From contig OX388352.1 in NCBI GenBank assembly GCA_947579665.1, forward strand, positions 35,396,216 to 35,460,215: a DNA stretch of 64,000 nt, in the 5' to 3' direction. A program made the position numbers and the translations under genes. The notes under the pieces were generated by a model. The model saw only the letters and a program-made list of their open reading frames with translations, did no database searches and had not been told where the DNA came from. Below, piece after piece: positions 53,901 through 64,000 of this stretch (position 1 is its first letter; each line of letters begins with the position of its first letter). The DNA is from Sympetrum striolatum. Its lineage: Eukaryota > Arthropoda > Insecta > Odonata > Libellulidae.

Positions 53901-56159
53901 TCATTCATGGCGATTACTTTCTGCTCAATCATTTCTGGGATTATATTATTTTACTGAAAAGATGCTGTAATCCTTAACTAATCATTTATAGTAGCCTGCT
54001 AACCAAGTCACTTTGGAAAATTATGTAACATGTGCCAACCTTACGCTGCTCAATTTCATCTCATAACTTCTTTCATCTTTAAACAAAAATGGATGGCCGA
54101 GGAAACAAACTTTGAGTAATTCAAGCTGCTCAAAAAAGGAGAAAATTTCCGAAATACGAATGCAATGATATGTAACTATACGATAGACAACCATGGGAAA
54201 ATAATCTGTGCATACAGTGACTATATCACAGTGAAAATGAATCAATGTGGTGACTTTCTGTCACTTCATGAAATAGATTTCTCTAGTTAAGCTTAAGAGT
54301 GCCTTATTACCATTTCACGAATTAAATAAATAAATCTGGTTTTGATAGCTATCACAATTTTATAATTTTCATATTTTTTCCCAAATCATTTTATAAAAGC
54401 TATAATGTAGATTGCGTGAATATCTGATGATATGTCAGGTGCTTTGCGATGTTTTTCATATTATCTGGACGGCCAAAATGACAAATTGCTACGTCGCAGA
54501 ATTTTAAATAAATAAATAAACTTAAGCTTCCTTTCATGAAAGGCAGGCTACTGCATAATATAAAGTTTTGATCGATAGTGACTCTATCATTGAGTTTCGA
54601 AAACTCTCACGCGTGTTAAAAGTAAAAATATTTTGAGAGAAAGGTAATCAGTTCTTTCCGGGATTTTAAGCGCCTAATGGATTATGGAAGTTTTTCCACT
54701 CCAACGCAAAACAATATAAATCATTCGTCTAAAAAGAAATTTTATATTTTATGGAGAAATCAGCACGTCTTGGAACTCTTTGGGGCAGAACCGATGGCAT
54801 AAAAGTTTTCTAAATGAGCTTGATGAATCCAAATGATTAATTTCCGTCATATTTTATAAACTTTCTATGCGATAGTCATGCCTTATGAGGCAATCTATGC
54901 CAGTCTAAGAACGCGAGTTTACGCAGCAGAGGCGTAACCACTTGCGTTAGTTTTTTTTATTGTGTTTATCTCAAGTAAAAATTCCAACCCGAAACGCAGA
55001 GTAATGAATCTCAGTAACACTTCGGCTAAAGAAAATTATTCATATCCGAATCATATCCGTATTCCAAAATCTTCATCAGTTGGAAAACCATTTTCCTTGG
55101 GTTTCCGAGTCTTTAATCGTTTCAGAATACTGTCTAAAACCAATCCACATTCCGAGGTAATGATAAATGATTACTGCTCCTCATTTTGGACGGATATAGC
55201 TTACTCAGAAGTATCATTTGAATTCGAATTCATAGGAAAAATCGAAAAATCATTGAACTCCGACAAAATCATTAGCACGGTAATTCATTAGCCGAGTTAC
55301 CCTTGTAGTAAGTAAATGGAAAGTAAGTTCTATACTTTGAGTTGAGAGGTAAAATGAATTATGAATAGTAAAAAATCACGAGCGCTATTTCTGTTCAAAA
55401 AAGTGTGGAAGACTCCAACAATGAATGCAAAATATATCCCTTAAGGAATATTCCCTACTTTGTAAGAACAGTAAATGAGATATTTAGGAGACAAATCAGT
55501 GATCTTAAGATATGATTGATTATTGGTTATCAACTTTTTTACGTGATAATAACTCGGCTGACAGCCTAGCCAGCGAGGACGAATATCTTTGGGGAATTCA
55601 TCTGGTTATTTCTCGTCAACCACACGATGGTTTTCCTGACCTAACCAAAGAGCGAACGAGATCGACTGCAATTAATGCTGCAAACGCAACATCACTGCAA
55701 CTCTGCATTGTCGAGGCGATCTGCGTGGAATTCCATCAATTCTCCCTATCCCTCGTTAGTGAAGGAAGAAAGCGGCTCTTGCTCAAGTGAAAAGACGAAC
55801 AAAGAGACGGAAAGAAAGGTTGTGAAACCGAAATAAGTGCAGCAGATAAAGAAAAAACGAGTAGGCAATGTGTAGTGACGAAGACAAGTGGGAAGAAGCG
55901 GGCTGTGGAAGAGGAAAGGGGACAAAGAAGGGCGCGATGCAATGCTGCGGAATCGCTCTAAGCGGCTTATTCCTTTTTTCACCTCATTGTACGCCTGTGA
56001 TGCGACTTAAACCTCCTTCTAGAGTCTACGTAGTACGCCCACTTCCGTTACGCCAAGTCCCTGCCTCTTGAATATTCTCCTCTGCTTCTGATCCCTCCAT
56101 TCTCTTTCATCGTCCTATATTGTGCCATCCTCGCCCGTTACACGACCGAACTTTAAATA
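50901..56159. other. no gene recognised
   Basis: Only unrecognised open frames such as 51744-51992, 54962-55291 and 55512-55790 (plus). None shows family motifs or paired splice sites. Confidence 0.4.
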
Positions 56160-56770
56160 AATGTACATCCCTCGGTAAACAGGAGCTCAGTTGAGACGAA
56201 ATTTGGTATACACGAGTAGCGATTTGTGAACGTATTGATATCACACGAACAAATTTCCGGCTTTTACATGAACTCAGATTAGTTGGCCATATTATAAATG
56301 AATTTATGGAAGTTTTTGCACAAATGTATTTTAGAGATTTTAAATCTCGTATTTGTCGGCATTCTTCGTCTTATTTCTCAGTATTTGGAGAAAGCAAGAA
56401 AGGCATACATTTTCCTCTTTATTTCCGAATACCGGGGAATGAGACGAAGAACGCCGACAAAGACGGCTATTGGAGATTTTTAAACTCTTTAACAACCGTG
56501 TTCCAAATTTTCTTTCTTTACACAAATGTGGTATCACCATATGATCATTAGATTATAAATAAAATTTGTGGCCTAGGAATCCTGTCTGGTGTTCCATCGA
56601 GGGAAAATTATCGTACGAACAAACTACATTAACACTGCAGGATGAATAAAAATCCCGTCTTTATTTACGGGCGATGTGATGTGTTTGAAACCTCAAGCTG
56701 TATGCCAGGAGTGAGATTTATCAGGAGAATTCAACGCAAATTGGTTCAAAATTTACCTTAAACATTAATT
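56160..56770 (+). mobile_element. dispersed element copy 1, carrying a hairpin
   Basis: The parts at 56170-56290 (CAGTTGAGACGAAATTTGG... ) and 56560-56760 (GAATCCTGTCTGGTGTTCCATC... ) are each homologous to parts of 60870-61450, but in the opposite order along the strand. That suggests a tandemly organised or rearranged repeat. The short open frames on both strands in the middle are products of the inverted repeat at 56333-56488. Confidence 0.6.
56333..56488. repeat. inverted repeat, fold-back element
   Basis: Arms 56333-56393 and 56422-56488 are imperfect reverse complements (AGAGATTTTAAATCTC at the left end, GGAGATTTTTAAACTCT at the right), with about 28 bases between. This explains why both strands encode similar peptides (CRxSSS...FG...ETKNADK on plus, a like order on minus). 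The related element at 60.87 kb lacks the hairpin. Confidence 0.8.
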
Positions 56771-59700
56771 TATGAAATTTTCTCTTCCAATTATGATTTA
56801 TTTTTTGAATAAATTCGTCGTTTTTACACAAATATACCATTTCTCTTCATTTCTGAAGAGTTTCAAGTGATCGGTTCTTACACTCGGCTCAATTTCTCCC
56901 AAAATAAAATCGTTCATAGTCATTAAATTTTCTCCGTTTCGTTAGTCGTTTACGTGTATGTATGTTAACAAATTTTATTTATCTACTTGTTAGATTTTTG
57001 GAAATTTTTTTTAAACGAGCAACTTTTAGTAAGATTTTGGTTCAAAATTTCACATTTTCACATGCCATATCCAATGAGAGAATACCATGTTACCAGGATT
57101 GTACTTTCCTATCATAAGTCCTAGTGTGTAAAGTCACCTTAATTTAATTTTGAAGGAGTACGAACTGTAACATTGAGATCTTTTCTAAGTTAAGTAATTT
57201 CTCGTGGTTTAAAGATTTACTAATGCTTACGCAAAAAAATCGATCTCGGCAATTCTTCGTTTTTCCTTGTCTGAGAAACGACAAGCGATTCACTCTAACT
57301 TGCTCTTACTGAATGTATTCATTCATTTTTTCCACCGATGAAACATTCTTTTTCATACACAAAGGCTAAAGTTATCATAATCATGAATTATTATTCAATT
57401 GTGTGCTCTTTTTATATTTTCCAATCAAATTATATCACAATTTTCCGGAACGGAATCAGTTTACCACATTCAGTCGTGAGAATGAATACATTTACGATTC
57501 GGAACGTTAACCAATAACAATTCGCTTATTTGCTTTAAAATATCCAGTTTGATTAATTGATTTGATAGTGGCGCCTCTGCCGTAAGGTCATGAGACTTTC
57601 TTTCTTTCCGGACTCTCGAGACTGCTCGACCGTACGTGAGCCCTTCTGCAATTAATTACTTTTCCCCTCACACAAGACCATTCCTTAACATCTGCAATGA
57701 GATTTCTGGGCTTGAAGTCGATAACAATGCAGTCATCCACAAAATCCAAACCCTCGCTCGCCCTTCCATACCGTAAGCTTAATTTAGGAAACAAAAGGGG
57801 ACTCGATGGATCTACGCTATGTTCGTCAATTCGCGGGGAGCACAGCTCAGCGCGGGAGTGGAAGCCTTCTTTTGCATTACTTATACATGAATTCAAGTAC
57901 TATCCCCTAGCGCTTAATGCCATGTAAGCTCAAAATCAAGAATCGACGAGCATATGTAAAAAATGGGGTATCGAACCGTAATTCATCCGGTTTTTTGCTA
58001 CGGTTTTCACGAATTCGCGAAATGTCCGTTCGGCGCCGATTCCGCTCCGTCGACCACTGACGAACCGATCCGAATCGGTTTTTTTGTTTTGAGTGCATTT
58101 TGTAACTCTGCTGATCAATTTAAGCTATCAATTAATTTAATGATTGATTTAAGCTATTTTTGTAAAAACTGTAAGAATTATCAGTCCAGCTTTCATTTCA
58201 TTTCTTCAATCATGATTTCAGTAGAGAATCTGATTTTGAAGAAATAATTGTACAAAATGCATGGCTTGATGTCGAACGTCGAGAATTTATCTTACAATTA
58301 GTTAGATTCACGAATATTTTGAAAAACTTCTTCGGATTTTATATTTTTTATTTAATCTCATTTTTATCCGTTATATGTATAATGGAACTTTCTTGTCTTA
58401 ATTCCTCTGAATAAAGTCCTCTGTCTGTCTTTCTGTCCATTTCCGCTTAGCTGGAGTCGATTTAACGCGGCGTCTGAAACTTTCTCTCTTTTACACATCT
58501 GCACCTTTCTTAGGATCTTATCTTTCTATTATTAGTGTGAAAGGATTCTGGATATCCAGGATCCTTCCATATAATAAATAGTGGTAACTCTAGAAATAAT
58601 AGTCTAGTCTCGGTTCAGCATTAGTTTTCAAACCGGAAAAAACAAATCATTTCGCCTTCGGTTTTCCGTTCGGGTCCTGTTCGATAACATGAATAAACCT
58701 AATATTGCAAGCGGCATTCAGAATATATTTAAGCCGAGTTGGTAGCCTAGGGTAGTTCACAATCCTAAAATTCGAATTGCATTTTCATGCATTCTAATAT
58801 ATGTTCCTTCAGTTGTCTACTCCTACAGAATGCGAGTACACAGAGATACGGAATTTATAAGCATGGTTAAACGGCAGCGATTTTAAGTGAATGAATGTTT
58901 TAAGATGAAAGTTGGAAATCTCATGATGAATTCCAGAGTTTGATAAGTCGAAACCAAGGAAAGAGCTCGATTCTAATGTATCCTAATGCTGATACCCGTT
59001 CCATCTACGCACACATTAGTAAATAATCGAAATATATATATTTTTTGAATTCAAGACGTTCAGCTTGAGGTACAATAATAATAATAATAATACAATAATT
59101 GAGTTACAATAAAAGACCACAAAACAGACGAAATATAGGTTGAAAAATAACCATGGCATTTTTTTATTTTCTATTGTGCAGTAATTTACTTATAAATTTG
59201 CTAAGAGATGAATCTTATAGAGGCAACATAATCTCACTCAATATATTTCGTCTGCAACCTACGTATTACCCTATGAATGGAAAACGATGAGTTGTAACGA
59301 TGGATCGACCTGTATTCGGGATCGAGCATTGTATTCGCGAAGGCTTTGCAGTATGGATTTTGTTGGCGATAGCCCCTGTCATCAACTCTAAGCCGGCCAT
59401 TCATCCTCCTTTTTTATATATCTTCGAGGAAACTGCCGTATTTTAGGTAGTGGCGTAGCCGAATCTTTACGGCCCGTAACCATGCGTGGATGACCACTAC
59501 GACCATCGTTTTGAACCTCTTTAACCACTGTCCATATGGACTCTTTTCATTACCCTCCAATTTAACTTCTATCAAAATTTCCTTTTTCGTTTTCCTCCTT
59601 TTCTTGTACTCTGCCACGGTTCAAAAGAAACCCTTCGCCCCATTCTTTACCTTTCCTTAATATCCACTTTCCCTCCTTAATGTATTCCGTCGTTTCCCTC

Positions 59701-60859
59701 CTGTACAATCAGGGTTCTCTTCGCCCACTCCCTTTCGCTCCGGCCCTTTCAATTTCATATCATTTCCTTCCTTCTAGTTCGTGATTCTACGCTAGGATAG
59801 GGCAGAATCTTCACTGGGAATCCGCAATGGGATCAGTCAATTTTTAGAGCGCCTAGGGCATTCATAGTTTAGGCCTCTGACCCTAACAAAAAATTAAACT
59901 CATTTTCCTTCCTTAGGGTGTGGCCACGGATCTAATTAGAATAAACAGGGGCGCTTCTCAGGTTCTCAAGATCAAATAAAGCTAACATCAGGAGCTCAAA
60001 CATACGTTTTGGTCAACCTTTTTCTCAATAATAAACATTCAGAAGAACAAATATTCGGATACGAGTCCCGATATACACTATCTTACGATATTAGCCTCTG
60101 TTAACGACATTTTATCTGTACATTCTCGGTTCAAAGAAAATGTTATATTGAAAATTAAATTTTGACTGAAAAGATAAATACTAAATAATAAATCAAACAC
60201 ATAGTAACTCCCATGGATTCATTTTTACAGAAGGAAACTAGTTTCGTTTAAAATTTAGAGATTATCCAGCACATCATCGCCTTCTGGATGAGTAGGTATA
60301 TCTGAAGAAAATACTTAGTGTTTTATTTTTAATAAGTATGGCTACCTTCCACAAATTTAAGCTTGAACATATAAGACTATTTCAGAAAAGATAAGGTTTT
60401 ACTCCGGTTACTTTTATTTTAACGGAATTTATGCCTATCGTAATTTTGATATACAAGTGAAACTTCACGTCGAGGAAAGAAAATTGAACGATAAATTGGA
60501 AAAAAATACCGTTTCGTTATTCATCTGCGAAAAAAATCATTATTATACTCGTGTTTACGCTACATCGAGTATTCCTTGCCCAAATGGGCCCTCACCTACC
60601 ACCAAAAACGTGACGTACAAAACTTTACCCATCACAGTTGTACATGGCCCTACCCTTCGATCTATTCCATTGTTCGGTGAATTTAATTTCTTATTTTTTA
60701 ATTATTCTTCCTCGCCGCCGGTTTTTACGGACCAACTCGTCTTCTTCGGTTTTAATTTTCCCGTTGCGATTCCTCCGTTGTTCAATTTCCTTCCTTTCTA
60801 CTTCCTGACTGAATTCCCATTATCGCCTACCAGACGCCATTTTAGAAAGAAACTTACGA
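56771..60859. other. no gene recognised
   Basis: Unrecognised open frames at 57588-57927 (both strands), 57963-58247 and 60457-60918. A CTGAATAAAGT followed by CTGTCTGTCTTTCTGTC at 58407-58438 could be a polyadenylation context, but no upstream exon is seen. Confidence 0.4.
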
Positions 60860-61450
60860 AAGTTTTTGCACTAATGTACCCTGCATCATCGGAATATAAT
60901 TTTGTGACCTATTCGTAAGAATCCTATCTGGTGCTCCATCAAGAGACAATTATTGCGCGACCTAACGACAAACTTGCCAGTAATTTTACGGGTATAAAAG
61001 ATTTTTATGTTAAATAACGATTTATCAATTTAAATGACTGAAAGACATTTGCATGGGGCTAGTGATGTGGATAAATGCGTGTATTTCTAGCTGTATGGTA
61101 TGAATGGGATTTTTGTGGAAAATTCAACACATAATGGTTCAAAATTCAATTTTCAAGTTAACTCCGAAATGTTATCCAAGGGAAGTGTTGAGTGTCTGCG
61201 CTCCAAATCTATTCTGCAAAATCCGTTCCGGGTTCGATTCCCTGTGGGAAGCAGAATGATCTGGGCTGTCGAAGCACATTTGGCAACACTACCATGTGTG
61301 TAAAGTGTTGTATTCGCGCACAGGTGACCCCCGGTCAACTCGAATTTAGTTGACACGAAATTCGCATACATTCGAGTATCAATTTTTGAACGACTTCGCA
61401 TAAAACTAACAGTTTCCGCTATAACACGAATGCAAATTAGTCCGCCTACG
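60860..61450 (+). mobile_element. dispersed element copy 2, with a tRNA-like box B
   Basis: Homologous in two blocks to the 56160-56770 element: AAGTTTTTGCACxAATGTA, then CCTATCTGGTGCTCCATC and TTCAACxCAxATxGGTTCAAAATT; and GTTGACACGAAATTCG...CGAGTATC. Between the blocks lies CCGGGTTCGATTCCCTG (61228-61244), a good box B, so part may be tRNA-derived. A SINE or composite element is likely. Ends are not defined. Confidence 0.5.
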
Positions 61451-64000
61451 ATTGAACACACTCCGATACTCCTTTATTCGTCTTTGAATGCAAGAAATCC
61501 CCCTTGGAACAAGTCAACGTTCTTTACTTAAGCATTTTTAACAATTCGTTAATTCATTCTTTATACCTGGTCATAATGAATGATATGACGAATTCGTTAT
61601 ACAAATATTCGTTTAATCCGGCAGTTTTCCAAGACCTATCTCTCGTGTTAAGCGGGGGAATCTTGGAATTATCGATAAGTGAGTGATCGCGATTCAAAAA
61701 AGTGAAATGATGCTCATATCCGAATATCACCGAATCCCATGGCTCGATGGATATCTTTCAGATAAGCTGTCTTTGCCCTCGTAACTTACAGAACGTTCTC
61801 GCGCTCTATCTCAAGGAACGCTTAAATTTATAACGAGTGACAGTCATCCACTGAATCCGAACTGGTGCAAGCGGCGATCCCCCGAATTCTGCCGCGAATG
61901 ATCCAATTCGAAGCAGACGAAGGCCGAGGAGCGACCGCGTTTGTGCGTCTTCGTCGGATTCGAACTGCGAACGATCCCATCAAGACGGGATTTGGCGCAT
62001 TTGATCGGACAAAAGGAGCACGAGGACGAGAGTAATTGAATCAGCGGCGTATTTACAAACCCATAGGGGAAAGAGGCTATTTATTCAACTCACCGAGGCA
62101 TATTTGAATATACTCGTAAGATTGTCAATTATCTCACGTTTCAACATACATTATAATATCGTATACTATCAATATGAGTTAGCCGAATATCGTGGAAAGC
62201 CATGAAAGTAATAGTAAGAACACGCTGTTTTCGTTACTTCCACAAATTATGCCCTAGGTCATCCCTCGTTATACTATTGTACGTGTGCTATGAATATAAG
62301 TTTGCTGCGGCATTATGAAATAAATAATTGAATTAACCAAAATGGGAAGAATGGAAAACATTTAAGTTACAAGAATACGAATAAATATATATTTGATAAA
62401 GGAGAGAGTCGTTACACTTTTATGCGGTATAGTTTTTATTAAAAAGAAATAATAAAAATAGTTTCAGCGATTGATCGCTATCATCAATATATTTTTGTTA
62501 ACAATAAAATGTACGTTCACATATTTTTGGAGCAAATAATTGAATATAATTTGTATGCGAAAACAAGGAGAAAGTTCTGATGGTTATATTTAATGTGAGA
62601 AATAGCTTTCGAAGGCCTTTTGTTATAAATAGTAAAAAGTACTGCGTATATGTATAATAGCTGGTTATTATGCCTGAAAATTTTTGAAAAAGCTGATATA
62701 CTTGCACTAAAAGTATTAGAAAAAGTTATAATCATCTTAACGATGACAACTATTCATAGAAACTAGTCGTATTGTTTATAAAGAAAAAAAGCCACCGTTT
62801 TCATATAAATGGTGAATTTAGCACAAAAAAAGTTTCGTCCTTCCGATACAGAATAAAATTCAAACAGCCAAATTTCGCTAAAGATTGAGAAACACTAAGA
62901 GTCGATTTGTTTTTGAAGATTTCAATCTGCATCGAGACAACGGTAGACGAACGGTCGGTATCCCAGCTTATCTCTTTGGATTCCCGGTTCCCGGTGAAAG
63001 AGCTCATCCCAAACAGCAATCAACTGTAGAGGGAACGTCTCGTTGCATCCGCCCCGAAAATGAATGCAGAAACTGAACCTTAAAAAGTGAACTTCCCATC
63101 CTCATTCATCAGATAGGGATGAAAATAATCTTCTTTTTCTCTCGTTTAAAACTGGGCCAGCTCAGCATTTTCTATGGTTATGAGTCTATGAGCATTATGA
63201 TCGAATATGGATTGAAAAATGCACCTCCCTCCGTCGCCTCCATTTGGGAAGTCCCAAGTGTGAGGGCTATTTTAGTCCGCTGACGATGAGCTATTGATTC
63301 TAGCACATCTATCTGATACTACACAAAAGAGAAATAAAAATAACTTCAACGATTTGCTACACTCGGCAGATGACAAAAAACTGATACCCGATCTCTTGCT
63401 TTTCCGGAAGCCTATGAAATAAGGATTTATTCGTACATATATCTGCATATTTAATCGTACCGTCCAACTATAATCTCCAATATAGGTAATGCTAAAAGAC
63501 TATCATAAGTTATATGCTATACTTAAAATATATACCACAGAATGAGGCGATTTATGATATCCAACATACGGCATCTCAATGAACTTAAAATTTGATATAA
63601 TTTGGAATAACCCCACGGCATAGTAGCTAGTTATAATTCTATATGATAACAAATATTGACGTTTTGGTAAAGGGAGAGAAAAATAAGGATGAACGCAAAA
63701 GAATAATGTGAACGATCCGGGAAATTATTTGATGATAAATTACTAGTTTACAGAGGGAAATATCGGCTATTATGAGAAGTATAAGATCAAAAATATACAC
63801 TTTGCTCGTCAAGGATTTGAATCCTTCACATACTAACAGAACGGTTTAGCATATGGTAGTATTACTTTTAATCAAAGTTACGAGAGAAAAAAATGGGAAG
63901 ACCAGGGTCAGTTCATTAATATGGGAATGATAGCCAAAAATAAAATCGATTACGAAAACAAAATTCCACAGATTTTCGTCCGTAACGTAAGTAATTCCGC
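61451..64000. other. no gene recognised, one CpG-rich patch
   Basis: At 61780-62060 the sequence is CpG-rich and contains a 50-codon minus-strand ORF (61980-61828, starting MGSFAVRIRRRRTN) of unknown nature. The rest is AT-rich. At 63795-63860 a GGATTCAAATCC box-B-like motif on the minus strand hints at another SINE remnant. Confidence 0.35.

Noticed and set aside
56298..56551. Plus and minus ORFs with similar peptides
   Set aside because: Explained by the inverted repeat 56333-56488, not by duplicated genes.
60457..60918. 153-codon plus-strand ORF as a gene
   Set aside because: The longest open frame outside MDM1, but no motif, no signal of a family and no splice context. Its end overlaps the dispersed element at 60860.
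61190..61255. tRNA gene around GGTTCGATTCC
   Set aside because: Good box B, but no matching acceptor and anticodon stems could be drawn.

Overview
This is a piece of a eukaryotic, almost certainly arthropod (probably insect) nuclear genome: AT-rich, with long introns, GT-AG (and one GC-AG) splice sites, tRNA-derived SINE-like copies, fold-back elements and fragments of non-LTR retrotransposons. No bacterial operons, CRISPR arrays, rRNA genes or intact tRNA genes were seen. The species cannot be determined from the sequence.

The one gene that can be supported is an MDM1 orthologue (centriole and microtubule-associated protein) on the minus strand, spread over at least 33 kb. Nine exons at 36039-35743, 33242-32963, 18197-18062, 14063-13787, 7611-7481, 5849-5723, 5043-4956, 4774-4649 and 3680-3480 join in one open frame with matching splice phases at every junction. 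They carry three (S/T)EYxxxF/Y-type MDM1 repeats, the SWYREVLELRKKAGEYK segment and the conserved WGTELVPQHIAQLYNKQ...SRRSSLSALSLAS block. A likely last exon with a stop codon lies at 3012-2937. The link between it and the exon before is uncertain. The N-terminal exon was not found: either it lies beyond position 64000 or it is too diverged to see by eye.

Layout: 1-2936 is 3' flank. 2937-18197 holds the 3' three quarters of the gene with introns rich in AT repeats, including an antisense reverse-transcriptase fragment (6182-6634), a SINE-like copy, a direct repeat pair (9986 and 12062) and an inverted tRNA-like element (15440-15582). 18198-32962 is a 14.8 kb intron with a 0.4 kb direct duplication, a near-perfect 75-bp-arm hairpin (25033-25200) and two SINE copies. 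32963-36039 holds the two most 5' exons seen, both GC-rich. 36040-64000 has no recognisable gene. It contains a LINE-like 3' tail with an (ATT)n run, three CpG-rich patches (about 44.0, 50.4 and 61.9 kb) that could be promoters or first exons, and two copies of a dispersed element at about 56.2 and 60.9 kb, one carrying an inserted hairpin.

The most interesting global signal is an abrupt change in CpG density at about 21.1-21.2 kb, inside an MDM1 intron. Hand counts give 3 CpG in 20521-21120 and 25 in 21181-21780. CpG stays sparse leftwards to position 1 apart from exons. This looks like the fossil edge of germline gene-body methylation that starts well downstream of the 5' exons.
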